Shown here: positions 27,789 through 36,058 of the stretch, in pieces
How the letters are laid out: every line of letters begins with the position of its first letter
Numbering within the stretch: the stretch's first letter is position 1
Assembly (NCBI RefSeq): GCF_014836445.1
Contig: NZ_JACSQV010000002.1
Span: 373,247 to 437,246 of the forward strand
DNA from: Cellulomonas avistercoris
Lineage (GTDB): Bacteria; Actinomycetota; Actinomycetes; Actinomycetales; Cellulomonadaceae
Direction of reading: 5' to 3'
DNA: 64,000 nucleotides
Notes under the pieces: generated by a model
What the model was told of the DNA's origin: nothing
Database searches by the model: none
What the model saw: only the letters and a program-made list of their open reading frames with translations
Made by a program: the position numbers and the translations under genes

Positions 27789-28918
27789 TGTCGAAGCAGC
27801 GAGAGTCGTCGAGGACCGGGACCGTCGCCCCCACCGAGCAGGTCGCCGCCCCGCGCCTGTCGACCCTCGACCGCTGGCTGCCCGCCTGGATCGGCCTGGC
27901 CATGCTCGCCGGCCTCGGGCTCGGCCGGTTCGTGCCCGCCCTCGCGGACGGGCTCGCACGCCTCGAGGTCGGCGGGATCTCGCTGCCCATCGGGCTCGGG
28001 CTGCTCGTGATGATGTACCCGGTGCTGGCGAAGGTCCGCTACGACCGGGTGGCCGCCGTCACGGGCGACCGCCGCCTGCTCGTCAGCTCGCTCGTCCTCA
28101 ACTGGCTGGTCGGGCCTGCGCTGATGTTCGCGCTCGCGTGGCTGTTCCTGCCCGACCTTCCCGAGTACCGCACCGGCCTCGTCGTCGTGGGCCTGGCGCG
28201 GTGCATCGCGATGGTCGTCATCTGGAACGACCTCGCGTGCGGGGACCGTGAGGCCGCCGCCGTGCTCGTCGCGATCAACTCGGTCTTCCAGGTCGTCGCG
28301 TTCTCGCTCCTCGGCTGGTTCTACCTGACGGTCCTGCCCGCGTGGCTGGGCCTCGACACCCAGGGGCTCGACGTCTCCGTCGGCGAGGTCGCGCTCAACG
28401 TCCTGGTCTTCCTCGGCGTGCCGCTGGCCGCCGGGTTCGCGTCCCGCTGGGTCGGGGAACGCACGCGCGGGCGCGACTGGTACGAGTCGGCGTTCGTCCC
28501 GCGGATCGGCCCGTGGGCGCTGTACGGGCTGCTGTTCACGATCGTGCTGCTCTTCGCGCTGCAGGGCGACGCGGTGACCCGCCGCCCGCTCGACGTCGCC
28601 CGGATCGCGCTGCCGCTGCTGGTCTACTTCGCGGTCATGTGGGGCGTCGGCCTCGCGGCCGGCAAGGGCCTGCACCTCGGGTACGCGCGCTCGACGACGC
28701 TCGCCTTCACCGCGGCCGGCAACAACTTCGAGCTCGCGATCGCCGTCGCGATCGGCACGTTCGGCGCGACGTCGGGGCAGGCGCTGGCCGGGGTCGTCGG
28801 ACCGCTCATCGAGGTCCCGGTCCTCGTCGGGCTCGTCTACGTGTCCCTGTGGGCGGCACGCCGCTGGTTCGCGACCGACCCGTACGCCGTCCCCACCCCT
28901 GCGGAGGTCCGCCCATGA
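27788..28918 (+). CDS. arsenite efflux transporter, ACR3 family
   Basis: The 376-aa protein has about ten membrane helices and ACR3 signatures: RLSTLDRWLPAWIGLAMLAG, GLLVMMYPVLAKVRY ('MMYPpLAkv.y'), LNWLVGPALMFALAW, LARCIAMVVIWNDLACGD with the essential Cys, and LAFTAAGNNFELAIAVAIG ('AaGNNFELAiAvai'). It exports arsenite and antimonite. The GTG start has no ribosome binding site and directly follows the promoter, consistent with a leaderless mRNA. The stop overlaps the next ATG (ATGA). Confidence 0.95.
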   Translation: MSKQRESSRTGTVAPTEQVAAPRLSTLDRWLPAWIGLAMLAGLGLGRFVPALADGLARLEVGGISLPIGLGLLVMMYPVLAKVRYDRVAAVTGDRRLLVSSLVLNWLVGPALMFALAWLFLPDLPEYRTGLVVVGLARCIAMVVIWNDLACGDREAAAVLVAINSVFQVVAFSLLGWFYLTVLPAWLGLDTQGLDVSVGEVALNVLVFLGVPLAAGFASRWVGERTRGRDWYESAFVPRIGPWALYGLLFTIVLLFALQGDAVTRRPLDVARIALPLLVYFAVMWGVGLAAGKGLHLGYARSTTLAFTAAGNNFELAIAVAIGTFGATSGQALAGVVGPLIEVPVLVGLVYVSLWAARRWFATDPYAVPTPAEVRP

Positions 28919-29943
28919 CGACGCCGTCCACCCCCGTCGCCGACACCGGCTGCACCCCCCGGCCCGGCCCCCGCCCCGACGCGCACGCCATGGGCGCCGG
29001 GGCGGCGACCGAGGTCGCCACCGTGCTCAAGGCGCTGGCGGACCCGCTGCGTCTGCGCATGCTGTCCTTCATCACCACGAGCCCGACCGGTGAGGCCTGC
29101 GTGTGCGACATCGGGGGCGTCGCCGACGTCTCCCAGCCCACGGTGTCCCACCACCTCAAGGTGCTCAAGGACGTGGGGGTGCTCACCTCCGAGCGGCGCG
29201 GCACGTGGGTCTGGTACCGCGTCGCGCCCGGCGTGAAGGGTGCGGTGTCCGCGCTCCTGGACGCCTTCGCACCGGCCGCCGTCGACACCACGCCTCCCCG
29301 CGACCGCCCGCTGACCGGGCTCGCGGACGTCGACGCGACCCTGACCCGCGTCGCCGACGACCTCGCCGCCCGCTTCCCGGATCTCGTGCCGGACCTCGTG
29401 CTGCGCACCGTGCGCGAGTCGTACGCGGCGCTGGCGCGCGGCGCCGGGGTGAGCGCGCACCTCGTCCCGACCGCGCAGCGGTTCGCCGCCCAGCGCCTGG
29501 CCGACATCACCCGCGTCGCGACGCCGGCCGCGGCGCGCGTGCCGCAGGTGCTGTTCGTGTGCGTCGCCAACGCGGGCCGCTCCCAGCTCGCCGCCGCCCT
29601 GCTGCACCACCACGCCGGCGACGCCGTGGTCGTCCGCTCCGCCGGGTCCGCACCCGCCGGTGCCGTGCACGCCGCGGTCCGCCCGCTGCTCGACGCGCTC
29701 GGGACCGACGCCGACGCGGTGTTCCCCAAGCCGCTCACCGACGACGCGGTCCGCGCCGCCGACGTCGTCGTCACCCTGGGCTGCGGCGACACGTGCCCGG
29801 TCCTGCCCGGCAAGCGCTACGAGGACTGGGTCGTCGGCGACCCGGCCCTCGCCTCTCCTGAGGGCGTCGCGGCCATCCGCGACGACATCGACGCCCGCGT
29901 GCGCGCCCTGCTGACCGAGCTGCTGCCCACCACCGCCCCCTGA
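28915..29943 (+). CDS. ArsR repressor fused to a low-MW phosphatase-type arsenate reductase
   Basis: The 342-aa protein has three parts. Residues about 30-120 are an ArsR winged helix (LKALADPLRLRMLSFITT; the arsenite site Cys-Val-Cys in EACVCDIGG; VSQPTVSHHLKVLKDVGVLT; RRGTWVWYRV). Residues about 140-195 form the three-helix domain often found before these phosphatases. Residues about 210-342 are a low-molecular-weight phosphatase/ArsC domain with the P-loop CVANAGRS (Cx5R) and DVVVTLGCGDTCPV. It may both sense arsenite and reduce arsenate. Such fusions are known in actinobacteria. It sits between acr3 and a stand-alone arsC. Confidence 0.92.
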   Translation: MTTPSTPVADTGCTPRPGPRPDAHAMGAGAATEVATVLKALADPLRLRMLSFITTSPTGEACVCDIGGVADVSQPTVSHHLKVLKDVGVLTSERRGTWVWYRVAPGVKGAVSALLDAFAPAAVDTTPPRDRPLTGLADVDATLTRVADDLAARFPDLVPDLVLRTVRESYAALARGAGVSAHLVPTAQRFAAQRLADITRVATPAAARVPQVLFVCVANAGRSQLAAALLHHHAGDAVVVRSAGSAPAGAVHAAVRPLLDALGTDADAVFPKPLTDDAVRAADVVVTLGCGDTCPVLPGKRYEDWVVGDPALASPEGVAAIRDDIDARVRALLTELLPTTAP

Positions 29944-29958
29944 GACCGAGGAGCACCG

Positions 29959-30423
29959 ATGACCGAGACCACCGCCGGGACCGAGACCAGCACCGAGATC
30001 GCCACGGGCGCCGACCGGCCCAGCGTGCTGTTCGTCTGCGTCCACAACGCCGGCCGCTCGCAGATGGCCGCCGGGTTTCTCACCGCCCTGTCGGGCGGCG
30101 CCGTCGAGGTGCGCTCGGCCGGGTCCGCCCCCGCCGAGCGGACCAACCCCGCCGCGGTCGAGGCGATGCTCGAGGTGGGCATCGACCTGCGCGCCGAGCG
30201 GCCGAAGCTCCTCACGACCGACGCGGTGCAGGCGTCCGACGTCGTCGTCACGATGGGCTGCGGGGACGCGTGCCCGTTCTACCCCGGCAAGCGGTACGAG
30301 GACTGGGTGCTGGCGGACCCGGCCGGCCAGGGCGTCGAGGCGGTGCGGCCCATCCGTGACGAGATCCGCGCCCGCGTCCTGACGCTGCTCGGCGAGCTCG
30401 GCGTCCGGCCCGTCGAGGTCTGA
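29959..30423 (+). CDS. arsC: arsenate reductase, low-MW phosphatase type
   Basis: The 154-aa protein has the P-loop VLFVCVHNAGRSQMAAGFL (Cx5R), SAGSAPAERTNPAAVEAMLE, and VVVTMGCGDACPFYPGKRYE with the Cys pair used in thiol relay. A Thr/Glu-rich 20-residue N-terminus precedes the domain. It reduces arsenate to arsenite for the ACR3 pump. It is the third gene of the ars operon, 15 nt after the fusion gene, with GAGGAG as ribosome binding site. It resembles the phosphatase domain of that fusion, so the two probably arose by duplication. Confidence 0.93.
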   Translation: MTETTAGTETSTEIATGADRPSVLFVCVHNAGRSQMAAGFLTALSGGAVEVRSAGSAPAERTNPAAVEAMLEVGIDLRAERPKLLTTDAVQASDVVVTMGCGDACPFYPGKRYEDWVLADPAGQGVEAVRPIRDEIRARVLTLLGELGVRPVEV

Positions 30424-30447
30424 CCGATCGGGTCGCCACCCCGACGC

Positions 30448-32256
30448 TCAGGCGCCGGCCGGCAGCGTCCGCAGCAGGTACCGCTCGGCCGACCCGGCCT
30501 GCTCGGCCAGCCCCCGCAGGATCGACGACGCCGGTCCGGCGGCCGCCGGCGTACCGCCGGCGCGCTCGTCCGCGTCCGCCCGGCCGTCCACGCTCAGCGT
30601 GCGCACCAGCTGCTCCAGCTCACCGTCGGTCAGCCCTGCCCCTCCGGCCAGGACGCTCAGGTCGCGCAGGCCGGTGCGCAGCGCGTCGAGCGCGGCGAGC
30701 TGCCGGTCGTCGAGCTCGTCGCCGTCGGGGACCAGCTCGTCCTGCTCGCGCACGGCGTCCCGGAACAGGGCGAGCGTCTCGGGTCCCTGCGGGCCCGCGC
30801 CGCTCGACGCGCGCAGCGCCGCCGCCGTCGCCGTCGCCGCAGCCTCGACACGTCGCCGCAGCGGCGGCGGCCGGAACCCCGGGACCACGGCGAACCCGAG
30901 GACGACGCCCACCACCACCGCGATCACCGTGAGCACCACGTACTGCCGCAGCAGGTCGACCGCGTTCAGGTCACGGGTCACCGAGTTGAACCCGACGCTG
31001 ACGACGACCATGAACGCACCGCCCAGCGCCGGGCGCGTGACGATGTACCAGAGCCCCAGGCACAGGGCGACGAGGGCGACCGTCACCAGGTAGCGCGACG
31101 GGACGACCAGCAGGACCACCGCGACCGTCAACGAGCCCACGACCAGGCCGATGATCTTGTTCCTCGCCTTGGTGACCGTGCCGCTCCAGCTGGCCTGCAG
31201 GATGCCGAACGTCGTCAGCAGCACGGTCGAGACCAGCGGGTCGCCCCGCTGCAGACGCGACGTGACGAGCAGCATCACCAGCACCGCGAGCGCGGTGCGC
31301 ACCGCGTGCCGGACCTGCACCGACCGCAGCCGGGCCGACGGGTGCAGCACGGCGTCCTGGAGGTGGTGGCGCCGGTCGCGGTCGAGCCGGACCGGCGTGG
31401 TGTCGCGACCGGCCATCGCCTGCTCGACGGCGTCCAGCGCGCGGGCGGCGTCGGCCACACCCGCCTCGCCGCCCGTCGTCGCGGCCGGTGCCGAGTCGTG
31501 CTGCGCGCGGCCCGGCTTGGCCTTCAGCCGCGCGGCGAGCTCACCGGCCCGGGTCCGCAGCGCGGCCGTGGCGTCGGGGGCGGCACCCGCGAGCTCGGCA
31601 CCGCGCAGGGCGACGCGGTACCGCGAGCCCTGCTCCAGCACGTCCGCGAGCCAGCGCGGCCGGCCGTCGGTGAGCCACGTGCCGAACGCGGTCGCCGTGG
31701 CGGCGCCCGGGTCGTCGGCGACGAGCACCGCCGCGACCTGCTCGCGCGTCGGCTTCGACGGGTCGGAGATCCCCAGCAGGACCCGCAGCAGGAGCGCCAC
31801 GACCACACCGGCGACGGCGGCGGCGATCACCTGGCGGTGGTCCGCCCCGCCCTGGGGCGCGTAGCCGTACCCGAACACCGTCGTCATGCCCAGCCCCAGG
31901 CCGGCGTTGGCGAACCGCGGCCCGATCAGCGGGAGCAGCGCGGCCACGAAGACCAGCAGCACGACGAGCGCCATCGCCGCGGGCCGCGACGTCTCGGCCA
32001 CCAGACGCGGTACCGCAGCGGCGACGACCAGCAGCGGCCCCATCACCGCGGCGACGCGCAGGTCGGGGCGCAGCGGGCCACCGATGAAGACCACGAGCGA
32101 GAACAGGCCGGTCAGGCCCCCGATGATCCCGGCGGGGCCGGCTCCCCAGTCGTCGGCGACCAGCACCGAGGGCACGACCACGATGATCATGAGCACGATC
32201 AGCAGCGGGCTGCCCCTGGGGCGCTTGCGCGCCGCTGTCTCCGCGGGGCTCGTCAC
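30448..32256 (-). CDS. FUSC family membrane protein
   Basis: The 602-aa protein has two blocks of about six helices separated by a cytoplasmic region. The first is residues about 15-165 (SPLLIVLMIIVVVPSVLVAD, LFSLVVFIGGPL, AALLPLIGPRFANAGLGLGM). The second is about 310-450 (VRHAVRTALAVLVMLLVTSR, GILQASWSGTVTKARNKIIG, FMVVVSVGFNSVTRDLN). This layout and 'R.alA.lvm..' in the second block fit FUSC/aromatic-acid-exporter-like proteins. GTG 32256 follows GAGGAGG. It converges on the ars operon but shows no sign of belonging to it. Confidence 0.8.
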   Translation of the reverse strand: MTSPAETAARKRPRGSPLLIVLMIIVVVPSVLVADDWGAGPAGIIGGLTGLFSLVVFIGGPLRPDLRVAAVMGPLLVVAAAVPRLVAETSRPAAMALVVLLVFVAALLPLIGPRFANAGLGLGMTTVFGYGYAPQGGADHRQVIAAAVAGVVVALLLRVLLGISDPSKPTREQVAAVLVADDPGAATATAFGTWLTDGRPRWLADVLEQGSRYRVALRGAELAGAAPDATAALRTRAGELAARLKAKPGRAQHDSAPAATTGGEAGVADAARALDAVEQAMAGRDTTPVRLDRDRRHHLQDAVLHPSARLRSVQVRHAVRTALAVLVMLLVTSRLQRGDPLVSTVLLTTFGILQASWSGTVTKARNKIIGLVVGSLTVAVVLLVVPSRYLVTVALVALCLGLWYIVTRPALGGAFMVVVSVGFNSVTRDLNAVDLLRQYVVLTVIAVVVGVVLGFAVVPGFRPPPLRRRVEAAATATAAALRASSGAGPQGPETLALFRDAVREQDELVPDGDELDDRQLAALDALRTGLRDLSVLAGGAGLTDGELEQLVRTLSVDGRADADERAGGTPAAAGPASSILRGLAEQAGSAERYLLRTLPAGA

Positions 32257-32348
32257 GGGGGCCTCCTCGGACGTCGGGCCGCGCCACCTCCTTTGACCGT
32301 AAGCCGGAAGCGCGGGGCCCGCCACGGGCCGCGTCGTGAGCCCGGCCG

Positions 32349-32810
32349 TCAGGGCTGCGCGGACCCCTCGCCGGCCGAGCGCACCGACTCGGCCAACGCG
32401 TCGATGACCTCACGCGCCAGCAGGTCGGTCCGGGCCCGCAGCTCCCCGGTGAGCCTGCGCCCGGGCCTGCCCCCGACCGAGTCGGCGAGCGTCAGCGCCG
32501 CCTCGAGGTCGTTGGCCCTGCGTCGCCAGGCACTCGCACGCGCGGCGAACTCCGCATCCCCCGGACGGTCCAGCTCCATCGCCGCCGTCGCCTCCCGCAC
32601 GACCGTCAGCGTGTGCCGCACCCGTCCGCCCGCCGAGCGCCTGGCCCGTGCCTGCGAGAACGTGCTCCCCAGCCGGCGCGCGTACGCGGCGGCCTTGCCG
32701 GGCGCGTCGGGGAACCGCTTGTTCAGCTGCTCGAGCCCCTCGAGCGCCGCCATGAGGCGCGGCGCCCACTTCATCGCCGCCTGTGCCAGCCTCGTCATCG
32801 AGCTCGCCAT
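32349..32810 (-). CDS. hypothetical helical protein
   Basis: The 153-aa protein is Ala/Arg-rich and predicted all-helical, without signal peptide. Segments such as MTRLAQAAMKWAPRLMAALE, DAPGKAAAYARRLGSTFSQA and LRARTDLLAREVIDALAESV are amphipathic. I recognise no family. ATG 32810 follows AGAGGAT. It lies upstream of the FUSC gene on the same strand and downstream of a membrane protein gene, so the three could share a transcript. Confidence 0.6.
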   Translation of the reverse strand: MASSMTRLAQAAMKWAPRLMAALEGLEQLNKRFPDAPGKAAAYARRLGSTFSQARARRSAGGRVRHTLTVVREATAAMELDRPGDAEFAARASAWRRRANDLEAALTLADSVGGRPGRRLTGELRARTDLLAREVIDALAESVRSAGEGSAQP

Positions 32811-32916
32811 CGCCGGATCCTCTCGCGTGACGCGTCCGCCGTTGTGGGCAGTCGAGCACACCCGGCGTCGGCGCGCGCGTTGCCCGTGGGGCGACGCGAG
32901 GTCGGTGCCGGCCGGC

Positions 32917-33546
32917 TCAGGGCGACGGCGGCCCGACCGGAGCGCGCAGCCCGAGCGAGCCGAGCTCGAGCGCCGCGAGCGCGCGCACGGTCTCCGGGTC
33001 GCCCCGGCGCCACGCCGCGGCCGGGTCGTCGCTCACGCGGGCCAGGGCCCGGACCGGCTGCGTCGCCAGAGCGCGCAGGGCGAACAGGTCGAGGTCGGCT
33101 GCCGAGTCGAGGATGCGGCCGGCCGCACGCGCGCGGCGGACGAACCGGACGCGGAGCAGCAGCCAGACCCCCACGACGAGCACGACCGGGACGGCCGCGA
33201 CGAGCAGTCCGAGCAGCAGCGCGAGCTGCGAGGCCCCCTGCTGGACCTCGACGCCCGCGCGGGCGATCGAGTCGGCCGCGCCACCCGCCGCCGTGAACGG
33301 GCCGCGCGCGTCGTCGCCGACGAGCGGGACGCGCCCGACGGCGTCACCGGCGGACGTCAGGCTCTCCGAGAGCGAGGACCCGGCGTCCTCGAGCGTGCGT
33401 CCGGGGGCGCCGAGCCGGCCCACCACCTCGTGCACCCACAGGCCCAGGCGGACCCACAGGACCACCCAGGCGACGACGAACAGGTCGCCGACGATCTGAC
33501 GGCTGCGGCGCCACGGGGTCTGCGCATAGAGGGTCACGCGGGACAT
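32917..33546 (-). CDS. hypothetical membrane protein
   Basis: The 209-aa protein has two membrane helices, residues about 17-40 (IVGDLFVVAWVVLWVRLGLW) and about 105-130 (LALLLGLLVAAVPVVLVVGV), with an external Gly/Ser-rich loop of about 65 residues between them and a charged cytoplasmic tail (RRARAAGRILDSAADLDLFA). The layout is that of many actinobacterial hypothetical proteins; no function is known to me. The start is ATG 33546, chosen because the hydrophobic pattern begins shortly after it. Confidence 0.65.
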   Translation of the reverse strand: MSRVTLYAQTPWRRSRQIVGDLFVVAWVVLWVRLGLWVHEVVGRLGAPGRTLEDAGSSLSESLTSAGDAVGRVPLVGDDARGPFTAAGGAADSIARAGVEVQQGASQLALLLGLLVAAVPVVLVVGVWLLLRVRFVRRARAAGRILDSAADLDLFALRALATQPVRALARVSDDPAAAWRRGDPETVRALAALELGSLGLRAPVGPPSP

Positions 33547-33583
33547 CCTGGCGTGCGCGCGGGTGCGACGCGCCGCGGGAGGC

Positions 33584-34168
33584 CTACCTGTCGTCGGTCC
33601 GCAGCCCGTCGACGAGGACGCGGACGTAGCGGTCGACGGTCCGCTCACCCGCGGGGCCCGCGTCCACCCCCGGGGGCAGCCGCAGGGCGTGCGCGATCCC
33701 GACGACGAGCCGCCGCACGTCACCGGCGTCGAGGTCGGCACGGACCGCGCCCGCCGCGCGTGCCCGGTCCAGCAGCATCGCGACGAGCCCGCCGAGCTCC
33801 TCGACCAACGGCTGGGGTCCGCACCCCTCGTCGGGCTCGAGCATCGCGGCGATCCCCGGGTCGACGCACTGCCCGCGGACGACGAACCCGATGACCTCGG
33901 CGAGCCCCTGCGCCGGGTCCGGGTGCGCGGCCGCCGTCCGGGTGGCCTCGACGACCCGGCGCATCCCGTCCTCACCGAGCGCCGCCAGCACCGCGCCCGT
34001 CGTCGGGAAGTGCCGGTAGACCGTGCCCACCCCGACCCCCGCCTCGCGGGCCAGCGTGGCCAGCGGGGGGACCGTCCCGCTGCGGCGCTGGTGCTCGCGT
34101 GCGACGTCGAGCAGCCGCGCGCGGTTGCGGGCGGCGTCGGCGCGCAGCGGTCCGGGGGCCTCGGTCAC
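33584..34168 (-). CDS. TetR family transcriptional regulator
   Basis: The 194-aa protein has the TetR helix-turn-helix near the N-terminus (LATLAREAGVGVGTVYRHFP, with the conserved 'G...gtvYrHF') and a helical ligand-binding domain (GLAEVIGFVVRGQCVDPGIA, LVEELGGLVAMLLDRARAAG). It is divergent from the LpqC-type esterase gene, with a palindrome-containing gap of 101 nt, and most likely represses that gene and itself. The C-terminal segment DVRRLVVGIAHALRLP is typical of TetR members controlling oxidoreductases and hydrolases. Confidence 0.9.
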   Translation of the reverse strand: MTEAPGPLRADAARNRARLLDVAREHQRRSGTVPPLATLAREAGVGVGTVYRHFPTTGAVLAALGEDGMRRVVEATRTAAAHPDPAQGLAEVIGFVVRGQCVDPGIAAMLEPDEGCGPQPLVEELGGLVAMLLDRARAAGAVRADLDAGDVRRLVVGIAHALRLPPGVDAGPAGERTVDRYVRVLVDGLRTDDR

Positions 34169-34200
34169 CGCGTCAGGCTACGCCAACCGGAGCGTCCTCC

Positions 34201-34220
34201 ATTTGGAATTCCTTCCGTTT
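34201..34220. promoter_or_regulatory. putative TetR operator
   Basis: ATTTGGAATTCCTTCCGTTT is an imperfect inverted repeat (arms ATTTGGAA and TTCCGTTT) with the perfect palindrome GGAATTCC inside it. It lies between the divergent tetR and esterase genes, is clearly richer in A/T than its surroundings, and is the best candidate for the regulator's binding site. Confidence 0.45.
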
Positions 34221-34269
34221 GTGGCATGCTGACGCCGAACCGGAACTTCTTCCAGATCGGAGCGGCCGC

Positions 34270-35133
34270 ATGAGCCTCCAGGAACGCACCGTGGACGTCG
34301 ACGGCCGCCGCCGCCGCTACCTCCTGCTCACCCCGCCGCACGTCCGCGCCACGAGCCCCCTGGTCCTCGTCCTGCACGGCTCGACGCAGACCCCCGCGGT
34401 CTTCCGCCGCGCCACGGGCGACCTCCTCGACACCCTGGCCACCCGCTACGGCGCCGTCGTCGCCTACCTCGAGGGGCACAGGCGCAGCTGGAACGACGAG
34501 CGCCTGCACGGGCGTCAGCCCGCCCACCGCGACGGCGTCGGCGCCGCCCGCCCCGCGACCGGCCTGGCCACCGAGCTCGGGCTCACCGACGACCGACCGT
34601 TCCTGGTCGGCTACTCCAACGGAGGCCGGCTGACGCTGCGGCTGCTGCACCGCACCCCCGGCCGCATCCGCGGCGCGGTCGTCGTGGCCGCCGCCCTGCC
34701 CGTGCCGGCGGAGGAGAACGCGACCGGCGTGGTACCCGGATCGGTGCCCCTCACCCTCGTGCACGGGACGGCCGACCCGGTCGTCCCGTACGAGGGCGGG
34801 CAGGCGAGGCTGCTCGGGCTCCTGCCCCGCGGCCGCGGGATCTCCGCCCCCGCGACCGCCCGCCACTTCGCCGCCCGCAACGGCCTCGACCTCACCCCCA
34901 CCCGCACCGACCTCCCCGCGGCGGGGCGCACCCACGTCGTCCGCGAGGAGTTCGGCGCGCCGGGCAAGGACCCCGTCGTGCTGCTCACCGTCGTGGGCGG
35001 CGGCCACACCGTGCCCGGCCCGAAGGCCTGGTCGCGCGTCGTGGGCCGGACCAACACCGACGTCGACACCGCGGAGCTCGCCGCGGAGTTCTTCGGGTTC
35101 ACCGCGGCGGTGCCGAGCGAGCTGGGCCGCTGA
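34270..35133 (+). CDS. LpqC/PHB-depolymerase-like alpha/beta hydrolase
   Basis: The 287-aa protein is an esterase of the LpqC/feruloyl-esterase-like group: RRRYLLLTPPHV, PLVLVLHGSTQTPAVFRRAT (oxyanion 'HG'), FLVGYSNGGRLTLRLLHRTP with the GxSxGG nucleophile elbow (YSNGG), LTLVHGTADPVVPYEGG with the Asp, and VVGGGHTVPG with the His. Relatives are secreted, but I see no signal peptide here, so this copy appears cytoplasmic. The likely substrate is a polyester or feruloyl ester. It is divergent from TetR, which probably controls it. Confidence 0.87.
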   Translation: MSLQERTVDVDGRRRRYLLLTPPHVRATSPLVLVLHGSTQTPAVFRRATGDLLDTLATRYGAVVAYLEGHRRSWNDERLHGRQPAHRDGVGAARPATGLATELGLTDDRPFLVGYSNGGRLTLRLLHRTPGRIRGAVVVAAALPVPAEENATGVVPGSVPLTLVHGTADPVVPYEGGQARLLGLLPRGRGISAPATARHFAARNGLDLTPTRTDLPAAGRTHVVREEFGAPGKDPVVLLTVVGGGHTVPGPKAWSRVVGRTNTDVDTAELAAEFFGFTAAVPSELGR

Positions 35134-35269
35134 CGGGTCGTGCAGCAACGGGTTGCGCTCTGACCTGCACGCGAGCACGCCGTGCGCGGTCTAGCATCGG
35201 CGCGCCGGGACGACGGGGTCCCGCACTGTCGGTCGCCGGGTGCACAGCCCCGCGGCGGAGGAGGTCGTC

Positions 35270-35989
35270 GTGGGACGCTCGCTGTCCATCACCGCGCGCA
35301 TCTGGGTAGCGGTCGCCGTCGTGCTCGTGCTCGTCCACCTCACCGCCGAGGCGACGGGCGCGCAGGACCTGTCGACCGTGAGCCAGTGGACCCTGATGCC
35401 GGCGCTCGCCGCCGTCGTCCTGGCCGCCACGCGGCCACCGCGCGGCCGGCTGGTGCGCTGGGTGCTCGTCGCCCTCGGGTTCTCGTGGCTCGGCGACCTC
35501 GTGCCGTCGCTCGTCGCCGACGACCTGTCGTTCCTCGTGATGGTCGGGTTCTTCCTGCTCGCCCAGGTGGCCTACGTCGTGGCGTTCCTCCCCTGGGTGC
35601 GCAGGTCCGTGCTGCACCGGCGTCGGGTCCTGGTGCTCCCGTACGCCGCGGTGCTCGTGACGCTGGTGGCGCTGTGCGCACCGCACGCGGGGAGCCTCCT
35701 AGTGCCCGTGTGCGTCTACGGCGTGCTGCTCACCGCCATGGCGGTGCTGGCGACCGGGCTCGGACGGGTCGCGGCGCTGGGCGGGGCGATCTTCCTGGTG
35801 AGCGACGCGCTCATCGCGCTCGAGGCGTTCGTGCCGTCGTGGGACCTCGCGGGTCAGGGGTTCTGGGTCATGCTGACCTACACCGTGGGGCAGGGCCTGC
35901 TCGCCGCTGCGGTCCTGCGCCACGACGCCACCGAGAGCCGCGCGCCGGACCAGCAGCCGACGGGCGACGACGTGGTCGCGCGCGTCTGA
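35270..35989 (+). CDS. YhhN family membrane protein (lysoplasmalogenase-like)
   Basis: The 239-aa protein has about eight membrane helices (ARIWVAVAVVLVLVHLTAEA, TLMPALAAVVLAATRP with the 'tKplpm'-like motif, LVRWVLVALGFSWLGDLVPS with the typical 'GdllL' position, GFFLLAQVAYVVAFLPWVR, and GAIFLVSDALIALEAF with 'F..SD..la...F'). This is the YhhN/TMEM86 pattern, whose animal member hydrolyses lysoplasmalogen; the bacterial substrate is unclear. The GTG at 35270 follows GGAGGAGG at ideal spacing. Confidence 0.88.
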   Translation: MGRSLSITARIWVAVAVVLVLVHLTAEATGAQDLSTVSQWTLMPALAAVVLAATRPPRGRLVRWVLVALGFSWLGDLVPSLVADDLSFLVMVGFFLLAQVAYVVAFLPWVRRSVLHRRRVLVLPYAAVLVTLVALCAPHAGSLLVPVCVYGVLLTAMAVLATGLGRVAALGGAIFLVSDALIALEAFVPSWDLAGQGFWVMLTYTVGQGLLAAAVLRHDATESRAPDQQPTGDDVVARV

Positions 35990-36058
35990 ACCTCCGCCGT
36001 CGGCGGCCGGGACGACCGGCCTGTGGCAGCACCCGCCACGCGCTGCGACGCTGGCGGC

